64,000 nucleotides of DNA, taken from contig CM036256.1 in assembly GCA_020698575.1 (NCBI GenBank), positions 13,717,908 through 13,781,907 of the forward strand, in the 5' to 3' direction. The notes below the pieces were generated by a model. That model saw only the letters and a list, made by a program, of their open reading frames with translations, was not told where the DNA came from and made no database searches. Position numbers and translations under genes: made by a program. This document shows positions 40,000 to 50,177 of this stretch, piece after piece. The stretch comes from Bostrychus sinensis. Taxonomy: Eukaryota; Chordata; Actinopteri; Gobiiformes; Eleotridae. The stretch's first letter is position 1, and each line of letters begins with the position of its first letter.

Positions 40000-40960
40000 A
40001 TAAAGCTCTACAGTAGCCTTGCCTTATGTAGTTGCATGTGCATACATATTGCCTTTAATTCCAGTTAATTCCAGTGTTAAGGCAATGGATGTCTACTAGT
40101 CTGATTGTGGGTCCCAGTTTCATCCCTGATCATTATTTTTAGATATGTTTTGTCCTTTTTCGGCTTTATTTGATGGGACAGCTGAGTAATGATAGGAAAT
40201 CATGGAGGAGACAGCAGGTAGAGGCCTTCAGCAACCCTGCATATGCACCCCAGCTCTAACAACTGAGCTATACCACGGTGCATCCCTGATCATTATTAAG
40301 CAGTTTTATTGCTCAATTGACCCATGAACTAGACAGAACCAAAGCACTTCATAGTTAATTTTCTACATCATTTATTGTTACCTTTATGGTCCATTAAAAA
40401 CACTTTCAAAATGTAATTTCATTAAAACCATTTCAAACGTCTTCTCATAAGCTAAGCACTGAAACTAAATTTAACCTCCATGCAAACCATTTTTAATATA
40501 AAATTCAAAGTAATAAGAGAGTCAAGACAACCTAAGTAATGACTGAATCTCCACTGAGCTGTGTGCCAACCCCAGCATGTTAAGCCTAGACTCCAAAAGT
40601 AAGACAAATATGGGAATAAATTGTAAATGACACTTCTTGGGAGTCCTGTTTGCCGTCTGTCCTGGCACAGTTGGGCTGGACATGCTCTGACACAGCTGTC
40701 TGGCTCTCCCAATATATTGCTTCTCACTTGGCCATTTGTCCAGCCTCTCACACATCAACTGTTCACACTGATACGTCTCACCACAGACCACTAGATAACA
40801 AGACTGTTACTCCACCAACAAACAAGATGAAACCAAAAAATATGTTGCTTTAAAATTCATTATCATGTTTTTGCCTGTTTTACTTTGTTAGTTCGTTGTT
40901 AAACTCTTTAATAGCACAAAAAATAATGGCCAGATTTGGATGAAATATTCAGTAAAGGTC
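40000..40960. other. no gene; RTE-like tail fragment near 40870
   Basis: Frames at 40452-40853 on both strands have no domains. tgttttactttgttagttcg near 40877 is a reverse RTE-like tail. Confidence 0.35.
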
Positions 40961-40964
40961 AGTA

Positions 40965-41030
40965 GAGCCCGACCGATATGGGTGTTTTGAGGCCGATACA
41001 GATACCGATATTAGAAATGATCTGTTTCTG
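40965..41030 (+). mobile_element. hAT terminal fragment
   Basis: agagcccgaccgatatgggt, then ttgaggccgatacagatacc is the end of a widespread fish hAT repeat. The other end is missing, so this is a solo end. The tRNA-like repeat (aactagaagatccttggttc, aggtctggtcacta) follows at about 41130-41200. Confidence 0.45.
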
Positions 41031-41618
41031 TTTGTTTGTAAAGTCTGTTGCATTAGAATAATCATTAACATATAAACCACACCACAGACTTGTCTTAGTC
41101 TTGATTAGTACGGTCTTGACTACAACACTACCTCTCAACTAGAAGATCCTTGGTTCCAATCCAGGTCTGGTCACTATATCTTAATCGTATTTTCCAAGTG
41201 CTTAGGGAAAACAATTCATTCAAGCATAGGAGATGGTGGAGCTGTTAATGGGATTGGAAGGGCACACTGACAGCCACTGCTTGTGATTGATGAGTTATGA
41301 CTCAGTGGAGAGGAGTTCCAATTGTTACGACTGCTGTTGCAGATGTACAACTCTGGGAAGATAGAAGATTTCACATTATCAGTTTAATCCAATGGAAACT
41401 CACTGAAGAAAAAAAACTTCACATATTGCCTCAGACTGACAAAGTTGAGCAAACGGCCTGTAACAAATAGACCTGTGTGTATACGTGTTTTCAAGCTGTT
41501 GAAGGCTTAGATAATCCATTTTGAAGTACTTTTAGTTTTGATGTATTTTTGAAGATGTGGCTGGGCCTTTGAAGCTGCAGGCGAAGAAAGAGTGAGATTA
41601 TCCAGGCATTGATCTGTC

Positions 41619-42127
41619 TGTTAGAGAAATGTGTATATAAGTTATCTACTTTTATATGTCTCATAAATCCTAAGTACAATATGTGTGTTATGAATGTATT
41701 AATCATGTGCTGAGTTACAGAGTGTTCCAGTAAGATAATGCTGACGCACGACTGACTGCTTAATCTATACTGACCGTATAGATTAAGCATGGCATGGCCG
41801 CAGAAGAATGACCAACTGGATAAGAAAGTGCGGCCTCAGAACTGATAACCAGCGTTGTTATGTTAAATTATCATATGTAGAGTTGATGACTGTCTCTGTC
41901 CTAGTTCCCCAATTCCCTTATCGGACAGAGACGGTGCATGTAATCAGGGGCGTGATGTTTAATAAAAAGCATGAGAGCGACAGGGAGCCCAGAGCACATG
42001 GAGGGAATGTCCCCGGTGCATGTCACTGGGTCTTCATCTCTGTCTGCTCTCCTTGCAAGTAAACCATTTAACGTGTCTGTGTTTCTTCTTGTTTTAATAT
42101 TATAGTTGGATTTAACCAGCTCCAACA
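41619..42127 (+). repeat. 5' LTR (LTR A)
   Basis: TG...CA ends. It carries a poly(A) signal aataaa at 41961-41966 and a perfect inverted repeat at 41757-41789 (14-bp arms, loop tgacc). A TATA-like tgtatataag is close to the left end. Long identical translated frames on both strands in this and the 3' copy indicate little or no divergence. Confidence 0.93.
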
Positions 42128-42129
42128 AT

Positions 42130-42147
42130 TGGTCCTTCGAGCCGGAT
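42130..42147 (+). promoter_or_regulatory. primer binding site, tRNA-Tyr
   Basis: TGGTCCTTCGAGCCGGAT starts 2 bp after the LTR. It is complementary to the 3' end of vertebrate tRNA-Tyr (GUA), with one apparent mismatch at the last base. Confidence 0.8.
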
Positions 42148-42773
42148 CTCAAGACGCCTGAGGACTCCGGAGGGCAACTGAGACCCAGGAAGACAGCGGC
42201 CGCTGCACAAATACCGTTTGACCGGCTGGCTCTTCGTTGTCGACTGGAGTCTGACGGCTGACGAGAATCCGAAGGAGAAAGACAGACACACAAAGAGTGA
42301 GTAACCGTTGTAGACTGAATGTGAGTGTGAATGGGAGAAAAGACGCGACGCGCAGTAGAAAAGAAACCTGTGGCATCCTAGGCTCTGGCAGGGTAACAGA
42401 GAAGTCATCCAACGAGTAACTCGAGGTTACAAGTAGTTGGTAAATGCAAAAAAAGGGCTGAACCACCCTCCGACGGCAGATCGGTAAACGTTGGTCTACT
42501 AAAATATCGCGTTTTTAAAAAGAGAAAAAAAAACGGATAAGTAGACACAGGCCATGCATGTGAGCGTGAAAGGAACTGCAACGGTGAAAACAGTTCATTT
42601 AAAACAGTCAGAAAAATACAGTGAAGTAATACAGATGTGCTAGACAAGATTTCTCCGCCTGACCGCAGGTAGAAGCTTGAGAAATACTGTATTAACTATT
42701 GTCACTGTCTGACTGAAATCTTTTCCTCTTTAGAGGGACCTTAGGTCCCGCCAGGAGGAACTAAATTATAAAA

Positions 42774-42818
42774 ATGGGAAACAATCAGGAAAAAGGGCGG
42801 CCGACCCGGAACAACTAA
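42774..42818 (+). pseudogene. gag start remnant (MGN-type)
   Basis: An ATG followed by GGA AAC gives an MGN start, as in myristoylated retroviral Gag proteins. The frame stops after 14 codons. Confidence 0.45.
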
Positions 42819-43083
42819 AACACAAAGATTACAAAGTAGTAAAAAACCATGACCCTAAATTAAATAAATATCTCCGCAAATGGATAGAAAAATATAACTT
42901 CAATGGTAAACTCAGCACAATAGAGCTGGCGCAGCTACGAGAAAAATACATGCTGCTGTCATTAACTTTATTTATTGATTATTATAAACAGGGTTTTATT
43001 ATAATCAAAAGGGGGAATGTTGTATGTGATTTTAACATGATCAAGTTTATAATGAAATGTGAAGAAATGTATCTAATCATGTG
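42816..43083 (+). pseudogene. retroviral fragment running through a polypurine tract into LTR B
   Basis: A different frame from the MGN start is open for about 88 codons and passes straight through the purine tract (aaaagggggaa, 43007-43017) into LTR B. It contains the spacing Trp-Ile-x-Lys ... Glu-Leu ... Lys-Tyr-Met and then a hydrophobic stretch. A similar motif recurs at 47.13-47.25 kb. It is either gag matrix or the 3' end of an env-like gene; running into a purine tract favours the latter. Not restored here. Confidence 0.4.
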
Positions 43084-43457
43084 ACCAGGATCTGACCCAG
43101 ACTCAAGACGCCACAACAAGTGCAAGGGAACAATCTGTGCTGGAAATGTGGCCTTCATGGGAGAACAGAAGTGATAATAGCCCCTCCCTTACAACTCGCA
43201 CTGCTTTGCCTGAGAACTGGTTCAGATCCTGGACTATGCCCATATCTGGAGTGGGTGGTATGAAGTTGAGCCTGGGTATATATTCAGTGTGATAGGGACG
43301 GTCGTTGTTGGACGCCCAGCGTAAGCCCTGAGTAAGACGTAGGCGGTAGGGACAGATCCAACCCAGAGCTCTGTTTAATTTGGCTTATGCGAATAAAAAG
43401 ACAAAAAGCTAAAAGAAACTGATTGGAGTCTTTATTGATTAGAAAAAGAACACGTCA
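43018..43457 (+). repeat. internal second LTR (LTR B), about 440 bp
   Basis: Starts TGTTGTATGTG directly after a purine tract and ends in CA three bases before a new primer site. It has a TATA box (tatatat, 43277-43283) and a poly(A) signal (aataaa, 43392-43397) in the expected order. The sequence is unrelated to LTR A. No second copy lies in the window. Confidence 0.75.
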
Positions 43458-43460
43458 TTA

Positions 43461-43478
43461 TGGTGACCCTGACGTGAT
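43461..43478 (+). promoter_or_regulatory. second primer binding site, tRNA-Trp
   Basis: TGGTGACCCTGACGTGAT is complementary to the 3' end of vertebrate tRNA-Trp with one apparent mismatch. It is followed by a leader with repeated cagaagt/cctgaagt words and, at 43825, an ATG directly before a GGTGAGT splice-donor-like site. Confidence 0.75.
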
Positions 43479-44584
43479 GAGGTCAACAAGAAAACAGGGT
43501 TAGAGCCCTGGAGGCCTGAAGTCACCTTAACCGCCGGCGTAAAAAGAGTACTCAGAACAGCCTGAAGTCTGTTCTATTGGACACTAAAAGTAGCCTGAAG
43601 CCTACACCGCGGCCAGAAGTTCGCATAATTTGAAAGTACTAAAGTCGTGGCCAGAAGTCCACGGGGAAAAAGAGGCGCCAGTCAACCATCGTCATTGCAG
43701 CGAACTTCTCCTCCCACTGACCCGGGCGGCCTCTACTAAAAGGTGAGCAGAAAACCTGTTTATTCAAATTTCTGCTATTGGCTAAACTAAATTGTGGTCA
43801 GTGTGTGTGAAGAGGACCGCAACAATGGAGGGTGAGTCTGACAAAGAGTTGAGTGAGTGTCAAGCTTAAAAGTCAATCTTTGTAGGTTATAGTAGGTCTT
43901 TGTGTCATTCATTGTAATCTCATTTTTCTTACTTCTTCAACTGATGCTTGAAAGAGGATACACTATACAGAATATTTAAAATGTTTCTTGTAATTCAAAA
44001 AATTGAAAACATTTAGGAAATCTGATTTAGACAAAGTACAAGAACACAAAATTGTTTTGAAATGTGAATAACATGTAAAAAAAAAAAAAAAAAAAGAGAT
44101 CAGATACTGCTGCCTGTGTTTCCTCTGTTTTTCCAGACCTCTCCACGGTGGGACTCCACCTGGACCTGGACTCCTGCCCACATCAGTCCCCAGCAACAAC
44201 AGCAGCAGCCTGAGCGGCCCCAGAGATAACAGCCGAGGTCGAGCCAGATTCCTCCAGTGACCTGCCAGTGAGACCAAAAGCTGACATGATCCACCTACAC
44301 CATCAGGCCAGGCTACAGCTCCATCTGCAGCCACCCAAGCCATCGGACTCAGAACAAGAAGAACAGGAAGCCCAGTCCACCAGTTTAAACATGAGTTGAA
44401 CTGACTGTAGCACCCATCACGTAAGAAAGCAAGTTTCTGTCGGATTTTAAAGCTGCACTCTGTGAACCGGGCTCCTTCACACAATGTCCAATGGTCCAAG
44501 TTGCCAGTGTGAGGAAATGGACAATTACAGCATCACCAAGGACTTACACACAGCTGCTCTGACCATGCAGCGGGATGCAGAGAG

Positions 44585-44760
44585 CGCGGAGGCCTAGGAC
44601 AAGGACGTGGCCGAGGCAAGGGTCGTGGTCACTGGAACAGAGGACAGAGGGTCCACCAAGGACAAAATAGAGGCCAAGACAACGTATGGTACACCTGAGG
44701 ACAGTCTGGACACTGGACTGAGATTGTATTAGTTGGACACTGGATGTGAGACGTCCACAA
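44585..44760 (+). pseudogene. gag nucleocapsid remnant, Gly-Arg rich
   Basis: One plus frame reads RGGLGQGRGRGKGRGHWNRG, then further Gly/Arg/Gln residues. A GQSGHW segment follows, typical of a CCHC zinc knuckle, but with a stop at the preceding expected cysteine. The long minus-strand frames over this area are shadows. Confidence 0.6.
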
Positions 44761-45069
44761 AGATACAGTGAAGGACCTCTCCTGAGTGCTCCCCAGGGGT
44801 CAGACTGACTGGGCAGCGAGGACAGGCCCGGTGAGAGACGCACCGAGGAGACGTCACCCAGAGGAAGGTACTGCACCCACAACACACACACATTCACATC
44901 TGTAGCTCTGCAATGAAGAACTGCTTACTGCTAACACACACACATTGGTTTCACACGCAGACACTTATTTGGAGAATAAGACTAAGCCAGCAGCTACAAC
45001 TTATGCAAGTCTGGTCTCATTGACAAATACAGCCTTACGAGGATATACCATTGAATTGAATGGAAAAAA

Positions 45070-45370
45070 AAAATATATATGTTTCTTGTTGATTCAGGGG
45101 CCACTAATTTTGTGGTCAAAAGGCTAGTCTTAAAGAAATCTCCCAAAATGAGTGGTTGTTATGTTTTACTCTGTCAGTGCCTCTGGTGACACTGTGCGAG
45201 AGCAATATGTCTCCACTTTCATGCTCAGACCCTGCAGGCAAAACTTTTAAGCTCTTTTCCATTTTTCCGCATTATGTCCAGTTAATTTTCTGCGTTGAGA
45301 TCTGATGTGCAGATTAGACATTTGCCTTATCTCCACACCAGAAGGTCCTCAGGTCGTAACAACTGATCAT
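45070..45370 (+). pseudogene. retroviral protease remnant
   Basis: At 45082-45117 the plus frame reads FLVDSGATNFVV, with the Asp-Ser-Gly active-site triad of retroviral aspartic proteases. Further on, a FLR-stop-DLMCRLDI segment resembles the conserved LLGRDLL end of the domain, broken by a stop. Only these two islands are clear. Confidence 0.75.
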
Positions 45371-45769
45371 TTGGCCAATAACAACATATTCACAGGAGTC
45401 AGGTTGGGAACTGGGACTCCTTTATATTTATAGCAATGGAAATTGCCACCAACTCCAATTACTACAGACCTAATCAAAATGGCACAAAACAGGTGTCTCC
45501 TGAGGGAACTACTTATATGCATGAGGATGACCTGCACTGCACATCACACGAGTCACAGACTGGGCCCCCACCTCTGACCCTGGGTCTCATTCTCTTTTGT
45601 GCTGAAGCAAATGCTTTTCACCTCTGTGTTACACTCAGACTGCTCTGTGTCTCTGGTGCCAGATAAACATGACGCTTATCAAAACAGCACCTCCTCCTCC
45701 TCTTTCTCTCTGACTCTGAGGCTGCAGCCATCCCTGCTTTAAAAGCAGTTTCACAGGACCTGTGGGCAA

Positions 45770-45955
45770 AAAGTAAAATACGATGTTGGTTTGATCAAAG
45801 ATTATGAACCAGTGGTGATCACCCCTAAATCTACTTATAGGCCATACCAGCACCAGTACCCCTTAAAACAAGAAGCTATTGTTGGCATTACTCCAGTTTT
45901 AATGCTCTAAGGGAGGCAGGAGTAATACTGCTTTGTGAAAATTCTCCAGTACTTT
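45770..45955 (+). pseudogene. reverse transcriptase N-terminal remnant
   Basis: A plus frame around 45783-45890 carries DYEPVVITPKS then YRPYQHQYPLK, the conserved lead-in to retroviral RT. Stops follow near 45908 and the frame ends at a poly-T near 45952. The fingers, palm and YxDD box are absent, so no RT activity is possible. Confidence 0.75.
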
Positions 45956-46411
45956 TTTTTTGTATAACTATATCACCATGGCATTAAGTGTTGCCATTTG
46001 CGGTCATGTAGTCAGACGTGGGAGAAGGTCAAAAGCCCCAGGTTACAACGGATAACCTGTACGATGGGAGTAGAAACACGTTAGACTGAGAGGGTTTAGC
46101 TTGTTCTTTTTAGATGGGACAGTAATGTTCGAAGATGTTTTGTTATGTTTTATTTTATTTTTTTATTTTTTAATAACTAGTGCTACTCTGAGTTTGTTTG
46201 TTGTTTGTGTCTCTGTTCTTTGTCTTTGTCTGTTTGTCCAATGTCCTGTCATGTCAATGTCTTGTCGTTGGTAATAATAATGGCAAGACTGGTTAATTTA
46301 CAAGCTACGCCCCTCCTTGTCTGCATACCAACCCAACATGATGATCTTTAGTAGAGGCCTGAATCCCAGCCTTGCTTTCATAACAATTTTTAAGAAAAAA
46401 ATCGGGCCAAA

Positions 46412-46530
46412 TTGACACATGGGATGGTCCATGTGTCAAAAGGGGGGATGTTAACAGCACTCAAGCAACAGTGGTACACAAAAGGGTTGACAGGTTATGT
46501 ACAGAAATCTTGTCCACAGCACATAATGCA
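46412..46530 (+). pseudogene. integrase N-terminal (zinc domain) remnant
   Basis: Plus frame with SKGGMLTALKQQWYTKGL and TGYVQKSCPQ, fitting the region between the His and Cys pairs of the integrase HHCC domain. The catalytic core is missing. The RT palm, RNase H and integrase core are all deleted between this and the preceding remnant. Confidence 0.55.
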
Positions 46531-46998
46531 GGTAAAAGCACACACAACACCTGCAGCTGGGGTAAGGAATCTGCATTTACTGAGAGCTCTGTGTATTTCT
46601 GTAAGTTTAAAATAACTAATTTAGGAAGCATTTTCTGTTTTATTTCAAAGGTGTATTGAACTTGTTGCAACAAGAATTAGAAACTCTGCTCATCTGAAAC
46701 AGTGGTGACTTTATGGGGCCATGTGATCACAGACAGGATACTTCCTGGCCTCAGTAATGATGCAACAAAATGTTTGAGTTAACATGACGTCATTCTTAAA
46801 AAAATGTGCACAAAAATGAAAGGGGAATGGTAAAATACATTTTTGGGACTGACCAAACTCTGATGTGGACTTGACCAGGTTTAATAACACTGTGACTGTG
46901 TGAATGTCTGTGTGAATGTGAATATGTGAACTCCAATCACTCTTTGTGTTATTATGATCCAAAATGTTCATATTTCTGAAATTAACAGGTTTTAACAG

Positions 46999-47516
46999 GT
47001 GCTTAATAAAGATAATAAGGATCCAACAAACTGGATCCATATGGACCTGAACCCACTGAAAACAACTCTAGGAGAAGAGTTGTTGTGTGTATATGTTGAT
47101 ATTTCCCTCCACAGACTGAACTATCACCTAAAAGCAATACAAATGGACCAAAAGACTGAGCTGATACAAACCCATATGGAACAATATGAAATATGGAACA
47201 AGCACACTTCAGAAAAGTGTGTATCATTCAAAGAACTAAGGAAAATCCAAGGAAAATACATGGATGTGGTAACTATAACACCTTTGGTAAATTATTTCAG
47301 ATTGCCTTATCATATTTGATGCTTTTATGTGCTATCTATGTGAGTCTAACTTATTTTGCCAAATTACAACTTTACAAAAAATCCATGAGAGAATTGAAAT
47401 CAGAGATCATGGTCCAGACACGAGACCATCCCAAGAAAAAAAAAAAAAAAAAAAGGGGATGGCATTGTTTTGTGTGCAACGTGTTCCTCTATTTTCTCTC
47501 AGCAGGTCCCAGATAA
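46999..47516 (+). pseudogene. broken membrane-protein-like (env-like?) region
   Basis: A frame from 46999 (ATG at 47041 also possible) to 47319 has a Trp-Asn-Lys ... Glu-Leu ... Lys-Tyr-Met motif. After a frame change, a segment at about 47300-47360 is hydrophobic (SYLMLLCAIYVSLTYF) and is followed by a basic tail ending in an A run. A splice-acceptor-like tttaacag precedes it at 46991-46998. It could be an env leader, a gag matrix or an accessory protein; no fusion peptide or SU-like cysteine pattern is seen. Confidence 0.35.
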
Positions 47517-47763
47517 TACGTTTACCAAAAACATGTTTCCTAAATGAATGCTGTGAGGTATCACTGCTCCTACCTCCACTCTGGAAAAGTAGATAACACA
47601 ATGGGAGAGTGCTGAGGGAAAACAGGCAGGGCCCAAAGCTCTGCCTGTACTGGAAACATCACAGCTGACCAACTGAGCCACCTGGACAACGCTGGCTCTT
47701 TTAAGAAGGGCCTCAACTCTCCACAACAACCTCTGCTCCATCTCCGGCTTCTACAACTTCCAC

Positions 47764-48114
47764 TTGGATCAATGCCAGCCGCTTCAAAAGGTCCCTGAGC
47801 CAGGGGACAACTTCTCATCAGTCGGAGACAAACAACAACCTTCCTCTCTGGACGTTGAGGACATCAACACTGACCAAGAGGATCACCACTCACTGACTCA
47901 CAACAGTCAGGCTGCTGACCTGCACGGACACAGGTGCGAGCCTAGCGCCGCCTGTGTTCGCTCCGGTGAATTCACAATACACACACATCTCACAACGAGC
48001 AGAGCACACACCTCACAGGTTGTTACTGCAACTGAAGAACAACAACCAGACTCATCTTGCGCATTTAACAAAAAGACTATGATAGCAGAACTTTTCAATG
48101 AAGACAATGTCTAA
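47764..48114 (+). CDS. unidentified 116-codon frame at the 3' end of the retroviral element
   Basis: The longest plus-strand frame in the element, ending about 100 bp before the 3' LTR. The product would be acidic and Ser/Thr/His/Gln-rich (SLDVEDINTDQEDHH), with no signal peptide or membrane segment. Its place is that of retroviral accessory genes or the 3' end of env. I recognise no family. It may be chance, since the minus strand is also open at 47907-48107. Confidence 0.25.
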   Translation: MDQCQPLQKVPEPGDNFSSVGDKQQPSSLDVEDINTDQEDHHSLTHNSQAADLHGHRCEPSAACVRSGEFTIHTHLTTSRAHTSQVVTATEEQQPDSSCAFNKKTMIAELFNEDNV

Positions 48115-48212
48115 ACACCATTCTGAGTGTAAAACACAATGATTCCGTAATTAAAAATCTACTAGAAGTGGTTATGAGATGATAAAATAAAAGTTGATAA
48201 ACAGGAGGGAAA

Positions 48213-48721
48213 TGTTAGAGAAATGTGTATATAAGTTATCTACTTTTATATGTCTCATAAATCCTAAGTACAATATGTGTGTTATGAATGTATTAATCAT
48301 GTGCTGAGTTACAGAGTGTTCCAGTAAGATAATGCTGACGCACGACTGACTGCTTAATCTATACTGACCGTATAGATTAAGCATGGCATGGCCGCAGAAG
48401 AATGACCAACTGGATAAGAAAGTGCGGCCTCAGAACTGATAACCAGCGTTGTTATGTTAAATTATCATATGTAGAGTTGATGACTGTCTCTGTCCTAGTT
48501 CCCCAATTCCCTTATCGGACAGAGACGGTGCATGTAATCAGGGGCGTGATGTTTAATAAAAAGCATGAGAGCGACAGGGAGCCCAGAGCACATGGAGGGA
48601 ATGTCCCCGGTGCATGTCACTGGGTCTTCATCTCTGTCTGCTCTCCTTGCAAGTAAACCATTTAACGTGTCTGTGTTTCTTCTTGTTTTAATATTATAGT
48701 TGGATTTAACCAGCTCCAACA
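48213..48721 (+). repeat. 3' LTR (LTR A)
   Basis: Same length and, as far as read, same sequence as 41619-42127, including the hairpin at 48351-48383. Preceded by the purine tract caggagggaaa and followed by the target duplication ctgtc. Confidence 0.93.
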
Positions 48722-48726
48722 CTGTC

Positions 48727-49190
48727 TGCGCTGATTTTTGTATAATATTGGCGGTAAATACTTTCCGTAATGCATTTCTATATGAATGTCTGAGTTCATA
48801 TGGTGCTAGAAAGGCAATGCTTTTCGGTGTAGCCAAGCATGCTTTCATATTGAACTATTCAGTTCTGTGTATTTCCAACTTGATAGTACACATCAGAAAA
48901 AACTAAAAATGTATTTGCTATTTTGGAAAATGGAAGCAGTACTCTAATCTCACGAGAGCTCTTGTAGAAATGAAGAGGTACAAGTTGGAATAAAATATTT
49001 TTCCCTCTTCTCGTGAAATGCCAAACTATTGTTGTGCATGAATTGGTTTCACTGGGTAACAGGGACTCAGTATTTAATCACGGTTAAAGGTGATTACTGA
49101 AAGAGGAGAGCAGTGAAAATAAAATTATACTAACAGTGCAGTAATTAGACAGAACAGTCTCTGAAACCAGCAAAGAGCTAAGTGGTTATA
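48727..49190. other. no gene seen
   Basis: Unclassified AT-rich DNA at the retroviral insertion site. Confidence 0.35.
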
Positions 49191-49194
49191 TTTT

Positions 49195-49285
49195 TAGGAC
49201 TTTTACTACTTTTACTACTACTATTGCTGCTGATTATACAACTACTAATACTACTACTACTACTGCTGCTGCTGACACGATTACC
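49195..49285 (+). repeat. ACT/GCT trinucleotide tract
   Basis: ttttactacttttactacta, then actactactactgctgctgc. The tract resumes at 49522-49700 beyond the dispersed repeat, so the latter inserted into it. Confidence 0.8.
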
Positions 49286-49315
49286 ACTGCAACTGTCACT
49301 ACACCTTTTGAATAT

Positions 49316-49515
49316 TACAACTACCATTAGGAGTGTTTAGGAGTTTTTCCTTACTGAGAGGGAGGGTCTAAGGACAAGGGATATCCTGGGACTATTTAGT
49401 TTAGTGTAGGTATTGTTTCTGTCTGATTGTGTGTTTATGTTTGATTATGTGACTGATTGCTTGTGAAGCTTTTTGAGGCCACTGCTGTTGTGATATTGGG
49501 CTATATGAATAAAAC
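49316..49515 (-). repeat. dispersed fish repeat, copy 2
   Basis: Reverse complement of the family at 18485-18665, more complete: gagtttttccttactgagag, then ttgtgatattgggctatatg and aataaaactgaatt at the far end. Confidence 0.55.
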
Positions 49516-49521
49516 TGAATT

Positions 49522-49700
49522 ATTACTACTACAATAACTACCCTTGTCACTACTGAACTAACAGTTTTCAATACACAAAGTACTTCTGAAAAGTACTATT
49601 ACTGCTGCTACTACATACTACTCACCATTACCACTATTATTCAGACTACCACAGCAAATAATGATAATTTCTACCAGTAACAGTATTATTATTACTACTA
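49522..49700 (+). repeat. ACT trinucleotide tract, degenerate
   Basis: Continuation of the 49195-49285 field, with tactactacaataactac, attactgctgctactac and attattattactactag. Confidence 0.7.
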
Positions 49701-50177
49701 GTTGCACCAGTTTATCACACAAAATGAAGGCCCACGTCTCATAGTGTTATCTTGGAAACTTTAATTACACTGTGACATTAGACAAGCCTCTGACCATAAG
49801 ACTCCTTGACACCGTGAAAACTAAAACAATAAGAACACAAAACAGACCTGCTGTCACTCTCAAATCTTAGGTCCATATTCATAAATACATTAACTACACT
49901 GCTATAGTGCATACAATTAAAGATATTTACCATTTGAGGCTTGTAAACTGAGAATTGCTGTAATTGCATGGCCATGTTACTCTTCACAGTGTGTGTATGT
50001 TCTGACCCATAATGCATCATTTACTGCTCTAACAAACTCCTGTCATATAACCACAGTAACAAACTGTAAAACGTTACCAGACTTTTAACTAAATTATTAA
50101 GCAGTGCATTTTAGACATATTTTCAAAGCTTTTACTCTTTTACCTTATTTATATTTTACCCATATTTATATTATATT

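Larger units (their letters stand above)
41619..48721 (+). mobile_element. endogenous retrovirus-like LTR element, recent insertion, chimeric interior
   Basis: Two direct LTRs of 509 bp (41619-42127 and 48213-48721, offset 6594) start TGTTAGAG and end CTCCAACA. The 5-bp duplication ctgtc flanks them (41614-41618 and 48722-48726). A primer site for tRNA-Tyr follows the left LTR, and a purine tract (caggagggaaa) precedes the right one. The 6.1-kb interior has no intact gag, pol or env. It includes a second LTR with its own primer site, and decayed gag, protease, RT-start and integrase pieces. The element cannot encode its own replication, so it must have been copied using proteins of a related element. 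Confidence 0.93.

Noticed and set aside
41808..42062. 84-codon frame found identically twice (also 48402-48656)
   Set aside because: It is inside the two LTRs; identity reflects LTR duplication, not a conserved gene.
43963..44897. Long minus-strand frames (up to 178 codons) in the retroviral element
   Set aside because: They lie antisense to the Gly-Arg-rich gag remnant and its CAG-rich flank; Leu/Gly/Trp runs come from composition, and there is no domain.
46438..46450. Apparent polypurine tract plus TGTTAAC, as if a third LTR began here
   Set aside because: The stretch reads in frame as part of the integrase zinc-domain remnant (SKGGMLTALKQQW), and no LTR features follow.
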